A stretch of DNA of 64,000 bases from Tricholoma matsutake (lineage: Eukaryota; Basidiomycota; Agaricomycetes; Agaricales; Tricholomataceae), in assembly GCA_026075535.2 (NCBI GenBank), contig AP026544.2:1054001-1118000 (forward strand), written 5' to 3'. The notes beneath the pieces are model-generated. The model searched no databases. It was not told the DNA's origin and was given only the letters and a program-made list of their open reading frames with translations. This document shows, in pieces, positions 23,101 to 34,456 of this stretch; position 1 is the first letter of the stretch, and every line of letters starts with the position of its first letter. The translations under genes were made by a program, and so were the position numbers.

Positions 23101-23236
23101 TCACAGGTGGGAGGGTGAAAGCAGCATACAGGCACAATGCACACATGCATTGTGCCTCCCCATCATTTTGCATGCCAACAAGATGGTGGGTTTAGTTTTT
23201 TCATGACATGTTTTATTTATTGCTATCAAATACAAT

Positions 23237-24058
23237 GGCACAACAGACAGGGCAAAACATTCCCTGAGAGAAAATATGGAGAAAATGTGGAGAAAATTAC
23301 ACTTTTTCATGCAGCAAACAAGTAGGGAAAAACTGGTGAAAATAAGTTATTTCCTCTCTATTTTCTCTGCCATCTTCCTTAGGTAAAATATATCATTTTT
23401 GTGGAGAGAAAAAAAGGGGAATTAGAAGGGAAAATAATTTGTTTTCTCTTGATTTCCCTTTGATTTTTGCCTGGGACAAAAAAGTTATATTTCCTGCAAG
23501 AGTAAATTAGAAATCTCAACCTAATTTCTTCCAAATTTTTGCTTTGAGAATTGCATGGGAAAAAGTATAATTTTCTCCTCATGTTTGCCAGATTTTCACA
23601 GGAGAAAAAGAAACTCCTGCCTGTTTAGGTAAACATTGGTGGCAGTGCACTTGACCTAAACAGGCAGGAGTTTCTTTTTCTCCTGGTGAAAATCTGGTAA
23701 ACATGAGGAGAATATTACACTTTTTCCCATGCAATTCTCAAAGCAAAAATTTGGAAGAAATAAGTTATATTCTCCACAGTTTTCTAATTTACTCTTGCAG
23801 GAAATATAACTTTTTTGTCCCAGGCAAAATCAAAGGGAAATCAAGAGGAAATCAGTTCTTTTCACTTCTAATTCCCCTTTTTTCTCTTCACAAAAATGAT
23901 AAATTTTCTCTAAGGAAGATTGAACAGAAAATAAAGAGAAAATAACCTATTTTCACCAAATTTTCCCTACTTGTTTGCTGCATGAAAAGGTGTAATTTTC
24001 TCCACATTTTCTCCATATTTTCTCTCAAAGAAATTCTTTCCCTGCCTGTTGTGTGGCC
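23237..24058. mobile_element. 820-bp near-palindromic foldback element
   Basis: Two inverted arms of about 395-400 bp (23237-23631 and 23652-24058) are separated by about 20 bp. They agree over almost their full length; the outer ends read GGCACAACAGACAGGG against GGCCACACAACAGGCAGGG. Reading frames are shadows of AT-rich sequence. No clear target-site duplication was seen. A transcript would fold into a long hairpin. Confidence 0.8.
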
Positions 24059-24189
24059 CCCATCTGGAAGAGAGTTATTAGAAACTCCCAACACTCAGAA
24101 GACAGGACAATATAAACTAGATGGTAGTATGGATTCAAGATAATAAGGTATTAGTTTACATCGTACGATAAGGATATACTTGCATGTAA

Positions 24190-25895
24190 TGCTCATGTGA
24201 TCATGTATGTTAGGTAAGGGCAAGCTGAAGGGTAATACAAAGGGGAAGGAAGGATAGGTAGTGCATAAGAGGTACTCTTACACCCTCTCATGGTCCCGAA
24301 AATTTGAATCTCCCTCAGTGCTCTGCTTGAAAGCTTCGAGCGCTGTGGTTTCCAGAAGTTTGCTCCTTGGTAACCACATGCTTTGTTCTGGTCTGTACCT
24401 GAGCCATTGTACAAGGTATTGCTTGCCTCATCCTCGAGGTCAACAGTCTAGTAGCTTGTCAATGAAGTACTCTGTGCTTCCTTCAGGGGTGATGATAGGG
24501 CTGGGCATGGTGTGTTTGCGTGCTGGGTAGTTCTCATCATTGTTTGGGAGAAAAGGTCAGAGTTGGGAGATGTGGAAGTTTGGATGGACCTTTGATGTGG
24601 GAGGCAGTTGTAGGCGGTATGTGGAATTGTCTGGGAATGCTTGCATGATTTTGTACGGTCCATCGAATTGAGGCATGAATTTGGTGACCCTGCCATCTTT
24701 AGCTTGCATGAACTCCCGTCATTGATGTGCTGTCACCAGGAGGACTTTGTCTCCTATGTGATATTCTGGTTCTCTGTTGCGGGCTCTGTTTGTGAAGTGT
24801 GCTTAAGTGATTTTTGATGCTAACAAGTTGTCTTTTGCTGCCAAAGTGAGGGATTCAATGTTGTTGATAAAATTTGCAGCCAGTTGTCACATGGTCATGT
24901 CCTCTTTGGTTACACCAGGTGTGGTTGTAGTAGGAAGGTTGATGAATGGTGGGAGGAGACGTGGTGAGTGGCCCATTTTTAGGACAAAGGGTGAGAAACC
25001 AGTGGATGCGTTCAAAGTGTTCATGATGTGGAAATGTACTCATGGAAGTGTCTTCACCCAGCCTCTCTGGTTCCATTCGACATGGAAGCAGAGTGCCTGA
25101 ATCATGGTCTTGTTGGATCTTTCTGATGCCCCATCCATTTGTGGGTGATATGCCATTGACATCTTGTGGTTGATCCCTGCTAGCTTCATGAGTGCTTTCC
25201 AAATTTTTGAAACAAAGAGTTTATCTCAGTCTGTTATGATCTCTACTGGGCAACCGTTCTCGCAGTATTATCAGTCAAAAAACAGTGATGTGAATTCCTC
25301 TGTGGTTATGGCTGTTTTGCATGGGATGATTTGGATATCAGTGCCCAAGTGATCAGTCATTGTAATGATAGAATTGAAACCGTTGTCCATGGGAAGGGGT
25401 CCAATGAAATCCAATGTTACTGAATTGAACCGGTGATCTGGAATTGGTAGGGGGTGCAGGGGACTAGTCAGTTTTGTGGTGGGCGATTTGTTTCACTGGC
25501 AAGAGGGGCAAGAGGGAATATAGCCCTTGAGTAGGTTTTTCCGCATGTTTGGCCAGTACAAATCTTCTCATAGCGCTGAATATGATTTGTATGCTCTGAA
25601 ATGTCTGAGATTGTCGTGGGCTAGCTGAAACAGGTGTTCCCTTAGATTCTTGTACTTTGGAATGATCAGTCTGTGCCCAATGAACAGGAGTCTGTGTTGT
25701 AGGGTTATCTGGAGCTTTTTGTCGATGATGCCACATTTGAGGTTGTCGAGGATGGCTGAGCACCAACACTTTTGACATGTAATCTGATGGCCAAATAGTT
25801 GATCTGTTGACATATTCCCATAGATCTTGTCCCATCAAGATGTCCATCATTTTGATCTTCCGTACAGTGTATATAAGGGCAACCTTAGAGGCCAC
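24190..25895 (-). pseudogene. Gyp-B: integrase and chromodomain fragment (Ty3/gypsy)
   Basis: Minus strand, related to Gyp-A. From 25813: RLIIPKYKNLREHLFQLAHD and a degraded H2C2 finger; LDFIGPLP (about 25410); HPQMDGASERSNK (about 25130); FDGPYKIMQAFPDNSTYRLQLP (about 24600-24660). A chromodomain follows as EYFIDKLLDC...QYLVQWLRYRPEQSMWLP (about 24350-24470). Many TGA codons and short frame breaks interrupt it. The chromodomain would target integration to heterochromatin. The 5' part of the element is missing beyond about 25895. Confidence 0.85.
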
Positions 25896-26261
25896 TTAAT
25901 TAATGGACTAGCAAAGGGAAATCTGAAGTTAAAATTATAGTACATATTACAGGGATTGGAGGCACACCTAGCAATGGGAAATCTGAAGAGAAAACTCTAA
26001 GGACTCCTTTGCCAATGCCCAGTATATGCGAAGACTGCAAAAATCAAATTATAATCTAAAAATAGAAAGGGCAGAGATAGGCAGATCAAGGCTGCCAAAT
26101 GACATTATACCAAGGGGTAGTCGGAAAGGGTACTCTGCCTCTAAATATAAAACTGTCAACATGCACAAAGGTGATAGAAAGGAAAATTAGTAATAAAATA
26201 AGGAAAGATCATAGAAAATGAAGAATAGAAGGAAATGAGGTGAGGAAAAATATAGGTCTCC
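25896..26261. other. Intergenic, A-rich, with a short direct repeat
   Basis: No gene is recognised. TAGCAA(A/T)GGGAAATCTGAAG occurs twice, near 25910 and 25967. Confidence 0.4.
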
Positions 26262-26365
26262 AAGTTCATCGACTCCCTGCACCAGGATAACCTCCTGCTG
26301 AAGGGATCTCAGTCCCACCTTTCCCCTGCCCAACTTTGCACCCAAATTGAATCAAACATCTCCCC
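26262..26365 (+). pseudogene. Gyp-C gag, first piece
   Basis: KFIDSLHQDNLLLKG aligns with FVDSLCHDTLLLKG of Gyp-A gag. It then runs to IESNISPE, where Gyp-D is inserted. Joining 26365 to 33857 continues ELATAFN in the same frame. Confidence 0.75.
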
Positions 26366-27020
26366 TGTTATGATTTTGTTATTGGGACCCACAAGGCCAG
26401 GCACTTTCATTTTTCTTTTCTGACTCAATGCAACTCCTGTCGATCGACATGCTGCACTGCAGCACTCCTTGACATCGGACCCTTGACATCGGATCCGTGA
26501 CATCGGACGCCTCATGCTTGGCATGAGGCTTATCTTCTATTGTTCTTTGACATGCTGCGCCGCAGCACTCCACGACATCGGATGCCTCATGCTAGGCATG
26601 AGGCTTGTTGTTCTATTGTTCTTTCTATTATTACTTGACAAGGATCTTGCATTCCAATTGGACGATAGACATATCTGAAACCATATATAAGCTACAGTAA
26701 TACTGCCTGTATTCCTTAGCTTGACCTAATTCAACCAATGGTCTTAGACTCAATCCAAACACTCAACAGCCTAGGAAATCCCTAGCTGTGATAAACTTGA
26801 ACTCAACAGTTGGAAAGCCTCCAACTGTGATACATGAATGAATGGTCTACTCAGAAAGCCTCTGAATATGGATAGCCATGACTACTTGAGGAAGTACCCA
26901 AGTGAAGACAGGAAGCCCAATACACTAGGAAAGTCTCCTAAGTGCAATACTGATACAGTTGGAAAGCCTCCAACTGTGACACATGACCCAAAGACTGAGT
27001 TGAGACCTATAGTCTTAACA
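26366..27020 (+). repeat. Gyp-D 5' LTR with internal duplication
   Basis: 655 bp, TGTTATGATTTTG...AGTCTTAACA. It is about 75 bp longer than the 3' LTR. The extra length is a second copy of a segment with GACATGCTGC, GCAGCACTCC and CATGAGGCTT (near 26520-26610). A TATATAAGC box is at about 26686. Confidence 0.9.
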
Positions 27021-27297
27021 AAAGGTCAAGCTGATCTATGAAGTCCACCTACCTAGGTGCAGACACAATGTCTTTCAGACAAAGCCCAGACAGACCTCCA
27101 ACCGGAGCATCATCATCAGGAAGTGGTATAGATACCAGGGTCAACTAGTACGATACTCGGAACCAGCACAGAAGTGGTTCTCAAAGAGAACCAGTGATGA
27201 AGAACCCCAATACCTTCACAAAGAAGATTTTAGATCTTTCGATAAAGAAGAAACCCCAGAATGAGATCCATTCTCCCTATCCAACAACAACACCAAT

Positions 27298-28164
27298 ATG
27301 TCTACTGAATCCACCGCATCGACCAAGGAGATCAGAATACAAACCCCTTCTGACTTCACAGGGGACCAAACTAGAACTGTGAAGTTCTTACAAGAAGTGA
27401 AACTCTATTTGAGAGTGAACCATGGAATCTACAACACCAACAAGAAGAAAATCATCTTCACATTGTCCTTCATGAATGGAGGAACTGCCGTGCCCTGGGC
27501 ACAGACATGGGCAGAGAAGGAAGACCTAGGAACCTGGTCAACCTTTGAATCAATGCTCAAGACAGCGTTCACACCGATCGATGAAGCTGGCAGAGCCAGG
27601 ACGGAGATGAAGACATTGAAACAGGGACAGGACCTGGAGGACTAACATTGCACAGTTCTGAATCCTGTGAGAAAAGGCAGGAATCAACGATGACACTGCC
27701 CTTATCAAACTCTTTATGGATGGGTTGAACCCCAAGCTCCTCAAAAGAGTTTTCAATATGGAAACGATCTCCACGACCTTGGAAGGAATGATCAATGCCA
27801 CCTCCAAGTACGACAGACAGTGGAGGAGAGCAAAGGCCATAGTGGGGAAGTTACAAGAGACTTTGACAAAGAAACTCCCTGCCTCTAAGGCAAAGGAAAC
27901 CCCACTTGAGATCAACCACCTCTCCTACCAGGAGAGGATCGAACACATGAAGAAGGGGTTGTGCTTTGTGTGCCACCAGCCCAGACACAGAGCAACCAAA
28001 CACAAGAAAGGGGAAACAAGAAAGGGGAAACAAGGACTGAGGACTGGCCTTCCCCAAAGAGCAAAGGCAGAGAGGCCTACTCGAAGATCCGAGTGATCTT
28101 GAATGAACTCAATGGAGAAGAGAAGGCGACAGCTGTCACTGCCATCGGGGATGAGGGTTTTTAA
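27298..28164 (+). pseudogene. Gyp-D gag
   Basis: Starts MSTESTASTKEI at 27298. Capsid-like retrotransposon gag: KFLQEVKLYL, MNGGTAVPWAQTW, FESMLKTAF, then after a 1-nt insertion near 27645 (two TGA follow) DTALIKLFMDGLNPKLLKRVF. The knuckle CFVCHQPRHRATKH near 27965 has His where the last Cys is expected. A tandem 14-bp duplication (AGAAAGGGGAAACA, near 28005) shifts the frame before KSKGREAYSKI. The stop is at 28162-28164. Confidence 0.83.
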
Positions 28165-28178
28165 AGTGGTGGCCTGCC

Positions 28179-28754
28179 TTGATGCCAGGTACCACTGAAC
28201 TTTCTGTCTGCTCTGTACTACTAGCCACTTTGAAAAATCAATCTATGTGTTTAGATGTCAAAGTGGTAGGGACAGGCAGAGGAAAAGCCATCGAAACTGA
28301 AGCCCTACTCGACTCTGGAGTGGGAGGGATATTCATGAGTCACAAATTCGCAGAGAGCAGCAGATTTGAGCTGCACCCCCTGGAGAAGGTGATCAAGGTC
28401 AAGAACGTGGACGGAACCCCAAACGAGAAGGGGGAGATTTCCCACTACGCCAGGGGACTCTTGACGATCAATGGAAGAACTTTCCCAATGACCTTCCTCA
28501 TTGCAGGATTGGGAAAGGAATCGGTTATCTTGGGCCTGCCATGGCTCAGAAGAATCAATCCAGTAATTGACTGGAGAATTGGAACCTTCCAATTCAGGAC
28601 GAATGACAAGACCCATCCTGAATTCTCATATGGAAGAGAAAGAACCCTTATTGGTAGGGTACAGACCAAGAAAACCAATGACAAACACTTGTCATGGCGC
28701 CAGAGGGGAACCAAAAAGAAGAAGAACCCCCTAGACATGACAAAAGAAGAATGA
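28179..28754 (+). pseudogene. Gyp-D protease
   Basis: Open frame with TEALLDSGVGGIFMS (catalytic DSG at about 28310) and VILGLPWLRRINPVIDW (about 28528-28570), the flap and hydrophobic end of a retropepsin. It is in a different frame from gag, so gag-pol fusion would have needed frameshifting, or an indel has occurred. It cleaves the polyprotein. Confidence 0.85.
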
Positions 28755-29501
28755 CAGGCATGGTGCCAAGGCATCATCGCTAGAGACCAAGAGAAGCTCG
28801 CCCTCAAGAAGAAAGCTGCTGAGGAAGAATGGGCACAATGGAAAAAGGTGGCCACCAGAGAGCTGGAGAAGCTGGCTGCCAAGAAAGAAGAAGGATGACT
28901 GGCAGTAGCTGAAATAGTTGTGAAAGAGAGGGAAAAACTGGACCTCAAGAAAGAAAAGTGACTGGCACTGGCCCGTATAGTCACAAAAGCAAGGGAAAAG
29001 ATAGCCCTGAAAAGCAAGAAAGAAGAACTGGCAAAAGAAGAACACTGAGAGCAATGCCGAAGAGTTGTCGCCAAGGCAAAACTGATGGGAGGAGTCCTCC
29101 ACAAAGAACCAAGAAGAAGCAAGATGCCCATTGATACAAGAAAAGTGATGATTGAAGAAATCAACGATGAAGAGATTGCAATCATGACTCTTCAAGATGT
29201 GGAGCCCATAGGGCCACAAGATGAAGAAGACACTGGGAAGGAAAACCCAGCACTGGCAAACCATGAACAGGCAACAGAACAGGCAACAGAACAAACGGAA
29301 GGGACACCCGAACAAGAAATCGCAGATGATGAACTACTGATTGCCTACATCCGAGGAGAACCCATCATTGGAATATTTGAACTGGCTAAAACACCACTGA
29401 CAGAGGAGTACAATGAACCAAGGTACTCATATTCTCAGACGATGAAGACTATCTCTTGGATTGTGAAGGCAAAAGGATCACCACAATACGCATATGGATA
29501 G
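28742..29501 (+). pseudogene. Gyp-D charged repeat linker between protease and RT
   Basis: The same frame continues through four TGA codons, all at probable Arg positions (28752, 28896, 28959 and 29046). It encodes several imperfect units of about 20-25 residues like REKLALKKKAAEEE. Lys/Glu/Leu spacing suggests a long helix or coiled coil. From 29085 it becomes acidic (VEPIGPQDEEDTGKE). Ordinary chromoviruses have a much shorter protease-RT spacer. Confidence 0.7.
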
Positions 29502-30455
29502 AATATCTGGATTAGGGCAAAAACATTGGTCTCACAGCACCTGACACACAAGAAGGAAGGAGACCCTGAACAAAAGACCCTGGATGAACTACTCCCCAAA
29601 CAATACAAGGAGTACCGATGGATATTCAAAAAGGAAGCATCGGAATGATTCCCAGAATCAAGACCCTGGGATCATGTGATCGAACTTAAACCAGATTTTA
29701 TAGCAAAGCACTGCAGGGTTTACCCGTTATCACCGGCAGAACAGAAGAAACTCAATGAGTTTCTCAATGAAAGCCTAGAGAAAGGATACATCCAACCATT
29801 GAAATTGCCCATGGCATCACCATTCTTCTTTGTTGCGAAGAAGGACTCAGATGCCTTGAGACCATCTCAGGACTACAGGTACTTGAATAACGGAACAATC
29901 AAGAACACCTACCTGCTGCCAATGGTAGGGGACCTGTTGGACAAACTGAGAGGGGCAAAATGGTTTACGAAACTGGACATCCGATGGGGATATCACAACG
30001 TTAGGATCAAGGAGGGAGATCAATGGAAGGCAGCCTTCAAGACAAACCAAGGGCTGTTCGAACCAATGGTGATGTTCTTTGGACTATGTAACTCACCAGC
30101 AACCTTCCAGGCAATGATGAATGAGATATTCCACGATATGATCATAGAGGGATGGCTCATGATTTATATGGATGACATCCTGATATTCTCCAAGGATCAG
30201 AACAAACACCAGGAAAGGACAAAGAGGGTACTGCAAAGACTGGCAGAAAATGACTTATACCTGAAGCCAGAGAAATGCAAGTTCAATGTCCATGAGGTAG
30301 AATTCTTGGGTCTGATCATCCGACCCAACAAAATTGCCATGGACAACACAAAGCTGGCAGGTATACAGGATTGGCCAACCCAGACAAACGTAAAAGCAGT
30401 CAGATCTTTCCTGGGATTCGGGACATTTTGTGGAGACAAGCAGACCATTCAATGA
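29502..30455 (+). pseudogene. Gyp-D reverse transcriptase
   Basis: After a TGA ([15 protein letters not shown]) the frame reads [73 protein letters not shown] (first Asp), [24 protein letters not shown] (about 30165-30198) and [15 protein letters not shown] deletion near 30425 removes the usual NFYRRF segment and shifts the frame. Confidence 0.9.
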
Positions 30456-31206
30456 ACTGACGAAGAAGAACAAAATGTTCGACTGGACAATGGAATGTGA
30501 ACAGGCTTTTCAGATGCTGAAAAGGAAATTCGCAGAAGCACTGGTACTGCTGATGCCAGACCCGATGAAACGATTCACGATCGAATCAGATGCCTTGAAA
30601 CATGCTACAGGAGGAGTGCTGAGACAAAGAGATACAAATGGGGATTGGCATCTGTGTGGATACATATCACATGCACTAACACCAATGGAATGGAACTATG
30701 AGATATACGACAGGGAACTACTAGCCATTGTGCAATCACTAGAAACTTGGAGACACTACCTACTGGGTTCAGGACACCCAGTGGTAATCCTGTTGGACCA
30801 CAAGAACCTGACATACTTCTGAACAGCACAGAAGCTGAACAGACGACAGGCAAGGTGGAGCTTATTCCTATCAGAATTTGACTTGCAACTCATCCACATG
30901 CCTGGATCACAGATGGTACAGAGTGATGCATTATCACGGAGAGCAGACCACATACTGGTGGAAAACAACAATAATGAAGACGTCACAATGCTTCCAGAAA
31001 CAGTATTTGTGAAATTCATTGACACAGAAATGCATGATTTGCTCGCAGGGAGCATCATGAAAGATGACCTGGTGAAGAGTGCAATTGAGGCGCTAAAGAT
31101 CAAAGGAACACCGCCAACAAAATCGGCATTGGAAGACTGGAAGATAGAAGACGGCCTTTTATTCTTCCGAGACAGGTGCTACGTCCCCAACAACAGAGAT
31201 CTATGA
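30430..31206 (+). pseudogene. Gyp-D RNase H and connection
   Basis: [31 protein letters not shown] (first Asp), YDRELLAIVQSLETWRHYL (Glu), VILLDHKNLTYF-stop (Asp; the TGA replaces Arg), RRQARWSLFLSEFDLQLIHMPGS and QSDALSRR (last Asp). All catalytic acids are present. Confidence 0.9.
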
Positions 31207-32240
31207 AAGAAGCTGGTGCAAAAATACCATGAAGGAGTGACCAGTGGACATCCGGGACAATGGCAGACAACTGAAATGATCAGGAGAGACTACTGGTGGG
31301 TGGTGATGATGACGTACATCAAGAACTACATTGCTGGATGTGCAATATACCAGCAGATGAAGGTCAACATGCACCCAACAACCCCCCCACCACAACCAAT
31401 CAAATCTGAAGCAATGAGACCATTCGCAATGGTAATGACTGATTTCATAACCGACCTACCAGAGTCCGATGGTTATGATGCACTCATGGTCATGGTAGAC
31501 CATGGGCTTATGAAGGGGGTAATTTTTATCCCTTGCAGGAAAACTGTGGATGCATTGGGAGTGGCCACCCTCTATCTAGACAATGTCTACAAACGATTCG
31601 GCCTCCCAGACAAGATCATCTCTGACAGAGATCCCAGATTTGCCTCGCAGCTGTTCCAGGAGCTAGGAAGACTGTTCTGAATCAAGCTGTCGATGAGTAT
31701 GGCATACAACCCCCAGACCAATGGGGAGACAGAATGGGTGAACCAGGAAGTGGAAGTATACCTACGAATCTTCTGCTCAAACAACCAGGAGAATTGGAAG
31801 CACTTCCTCCCAACTGTGGAGTTCACACACAACCAGAGGACACACTCCATACAGAAGAACTCCCCGTTCTACCTCATGATGGGCTATGAGCCCAAGGTGA
31901 TCCCACTCCCCTACCTGAAAATGAACATACCGGCCATAGAAAAGTGAATGGTTGCGCTGCAATGGGTCCAAGATGAAGTGAAGGCAACTCATGAGTTAGC
32001 CAGACAGATGATGGTGGAAAGAATGACAAGGCACTTCACCCCATTCAAAGAAGGAGACAGAGTGTGGCTAGAAGCAAAGAACAACACATGCAACAAGGAA
32101 GCTCACACTGAAGAGAGAAGGACCGTTCACCATCGAGAAGGTCCTGAGTCCACTCTCCTACTGACTGAAGTTACCAGAACAGTGGAAAATACACCCAGTA
32201 TTCCATGTAGCACTCCTTTCCCCATATAAAGAAACCAAGA
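31207..32240 (+). pseudogene. Gyp-D integrase
   Basis: Zinc finger H...H...C..C: HEGVTSGHPGQWQT and CAIYQQMK (second Cys of the pair lost). Core: MTDFITDLPESDGYDALMVMVD (first Asp), SDRDPRFASQ (second), TNGETEWVNQEVE (Glu). GDRVWLEAKN near 32060 marks the C-terminal domain, which then shifts frame near 32090 (LPEQWKIHPVFHVALLSPYKE). TGA replaces Arg at about 31204 and 31945; another TGA is at 31678. Confidence 0.9.
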
Positions 32241-32281
32241 CACGTGGACCAAACTTCCCAGAACCACCATCCAATCTAATA

Positions 32282-32449
32282 GAAGGTGAATCGGAGTACG
32301 AAGTAGAAGTGATCATCAGGCATAAGAAGAAAGGAAGGACCATGCACTTCTTAGTGAAGTGGGTTGGATACCTGACCTTGGAGAACTCATGGGAGCCCAA
32401 GGGAAACCTGACTAATGCCAAGAGAATCCTAGGGGCATATAAACAGTGA
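32282..32449 (+). pseudogene. Gyp-D chromodomain
   Basis: GESEYEVEVIIRHKKK, MHFLVKWVGYLTLENSWEP and ILGAYKQ form a complete chromodomain. The aromatic positions are Tyr, Trp and Trp (with Leu in place of the usual Asp/Glu of the SxxTWEP-like part). The stop is TGA at 32447-32449. It defines the element as a chromovirus and probably directs insertion to methylated-histone chromatin. Confidence 0.9.
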
Positions 32450-32495
32450 CGACAGCTGTAGAAACCCCAAGACCAGAAAAATCCCCTACCAAACC

Positions 32496-33221
32496 ATGGC
32501 AGAACAGACACTCGTAATACCTCCCAAATGACGATTCACCAAACAGTTCCTACGAGACTCAGCAAATGCTGAAGCCCTCCACACCCACCTTGCCCATGAC
32601 CCAGCTAAATATCACCTTGCAAGAATGTGCTTCTATTACTGGAGCACGATCGACCAAATGAAACGCAACCTGGAAGAAGCGATGAACAACACTGACACCC
32701 TTGGAATCAAACAGGCAATTCAGGACATGGCTACACCACAGTCAGACAGACAGAATGCAGTTGAAAGAAACCCTCATACCCCCATAGATCAGAACCAACA
32801 ACGACTAACCATATCCTTGCCTTACAACAGGCAGAAGAACAAAAACAAACCACGAACCACCTCTGGAAATGCCTCCCCCTCTACAAGCAGTCGGATAGCC
32901 AGACCTTTAGAGGTCATCGACCTCACGACACCCAAACCCAAACCACGATCGACCCAACCACCTTGGTCCCCTCCCCACATGAAAAATGCCAGATGCTTCA
33001 TCTGCCACGAGATTGGGCACTTCAGCCTGATCTGCCAAAGACATATTTGCAAGCATTGCAAGCAACGGGGTCCCAGGCACTACAGCCCTGACTGCCCGAT
33101 GAGGTGACAGAAGGAATGGGAGGAAGAGCAGAGGCAATGGGATTTCCTTGAATTGGGCTACGATGATTTTGATGACAGTGCAATGGGGAATATGACCGGA
33201 GAACCATATGGGAGGACCTAG
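32496..33221 (+). pseudogene. Gyp-D extra ORF with two zinc knuckles
   Basis: Starts MAEQTLVIPPK at ATG 32496, 47 nt after the pol stop, and ends TAG 33219-33221 (242 codons). TGA at 32529 and 33106 probably replace Arg. The middle is Ser/Thr/Pro rich and basic. At about 32995-33100 it has CFICHEIGHFSLIC (canonical CX2CX4HX4C) and CKHCKQRGPRHYSPDC (CX2CX6HX4C). The tail is acidic (ELGYDDFDDSAMG). The gag knuckle of this element is defective in form, so this protein may supply nucleic-acid binding. I do not recognise the protein; a captured host gene is possible. Confidence 0.7.
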
Positions 33222-33255
33222 GAGAAAGAAGACAGTAATTCAAAGTTGGTGACTT

Positions 33256-33272
33256 CGAAGATAGAGAGAGGG
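33256..33272 (+). promoter_or_regulatory. Gyp-D polypurine tract
   Basis: GAAGATAGAGAGAGGG abuts the TG of the 3' LTR. Confidence 0.7.
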
Positions 33273-33851
33273 TGAACAATTTTGTTATCGGGACCCGCAA
33301 GGCCAGGCACTTTCATTTTTCTTTTCTGACTCAATGTGACTCCTGTCAATTGACATGCTGCACCACAGCACTCCTTGACATCAGACCCTTGACATAGGAT
33401 CCATGACATGGGATGCCTCATGCTTGGCATGAGGCTTGTTGTTCTATTGTTCTTTCTATTATTACTTGACAAGGATCTCGCATTCCAATTGGATGATAGA
33501 CATCTCTGAAACCATATATAAGCTACAGTAATACTGCCTGTATTCCTTAGCTTGACCTAATTCAATTAATGGTCTTAGACTCAATCCAAACACTCAACAG
33601 CCTAGGAAATCCCTAGCTGTGATAAACTCAAACTTGACAGTTGGAAAGCCTCCAACTGTGATACATGAATGAATGGTCTACTCAGAAAGCCTCTGAATAT
33701 GGATAGCCATGACTACTTGAGGAAGTACCCAAGTGAAGGCAGGAAGCCCGATACACTAGGAAAGTCTCCTAAGTGCAATACCGATACAGTTGGAAAGCCT
33801 CCAACTGTGACACATGACCCAAAGACTGAGTCAAGACCTATAGTCTTAACA
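33273..33851 (+). repeat. Gyp-D 3' LTR
   Basis: 579 bp, TGAACAATTTTG...AGTCTTAACA, followed by TCCCC. It differs from the 5' LTR mostly at CG/TG/CA positions and lacks the 75-bp duplication. Confidence 0.9.
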
Positions 33852-34456
33852 TCCCCTGAGCTTGCCACTGCATTCAATTGATGGAAGGACAACCACAAGT
33901 CCTCTGATGATGAAGCAGAACCAGAGATAAATGTGATTGCTGACCCTGACACTGTGGCCACAGCTGTGGTTGCAAAAGCGACCTTGAATGTGCAGAAGTC
34001 AGAGGGGAAATTGCAATCTTTCATTGATGCATTAACAAAGCTTGATCAGAAGCTCATTGAAGACAGAAACATTCACAAGTGTGATGCCAAAGATGCAGTG
34101 AGAAGCCTGAAGTGCTCCAGCTTAGCTGTGGGCTTGGCAGATGCTTCGAGATGAGCACTGTATAATTGAGCCCAAGCTGCAAACACTTCCCAAATCCAGA
34201 CTGTGTCATCAACCACCCATCTGCTGAAATTGACAGATTGCAAGAGGAAGTACCTTGAGACTTACAATGGATGTAAGAAATGCTGAGGGTTCTACATGCC
34301 TGATGATCACACTCATGAATTCCCTGGTGGCAAAGGATATGTTGAATGCTCTATGGCAATGGTAAATGAAGTGCAGAAACACATCAAGCTACCTGCTCTG
34401 CTGATCCCCCCAGAGGAATTCACCTCATCTGTCGGCGCCATCAACATCTCCTCATC
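33852..34456 (+). pseudogene. Gyp-C gag, second piece with zinc knuckle
   Basis: ELATAFN-stop-WKDNHKSSDDEAEPEINVIADPD, then an ordinary hydrophilic gag region (QSFIDALTKLDQKLIED). The knuckle CKKC-stop-GFYMPDDHTHEF is near 34270-34320. The TGA in the knuckle is at the same place as in Gyp-A. It ends INISSSS, where hAT-2 is inserted. Confidence 0.8.

Larger units (their letters stand above)
26366..33851 (+). mobile_element. Gyp-D: complete chromovirus with an extra 3' ORF
   Basis: LTRs at 26366-27020 and 33273-33851, target-site duplication TCCCC (26361-26365 and 33852-33856). Internal order is gag, protease, charged linker, RT, RNase H, integrase, chromodomain, extra ORF with two zinc knuckles, polypurine tract. 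About thirteen TGA codons replace Arg, and at least four frameshifts occur. The RT catalytic box YMDD is intact. Confidence 0.93.

Noticed and set aside
22760..23175. Long Pro/Ser-rich ORFs on the minus strand
   Set aside because: They overlap in three frames and arise from G-tract low-complexity sequence.
23379..23945. Matching ORFs on both strands of the palindrome
   Set aside because: They are mirror images created by the inverted arms, not two genes.
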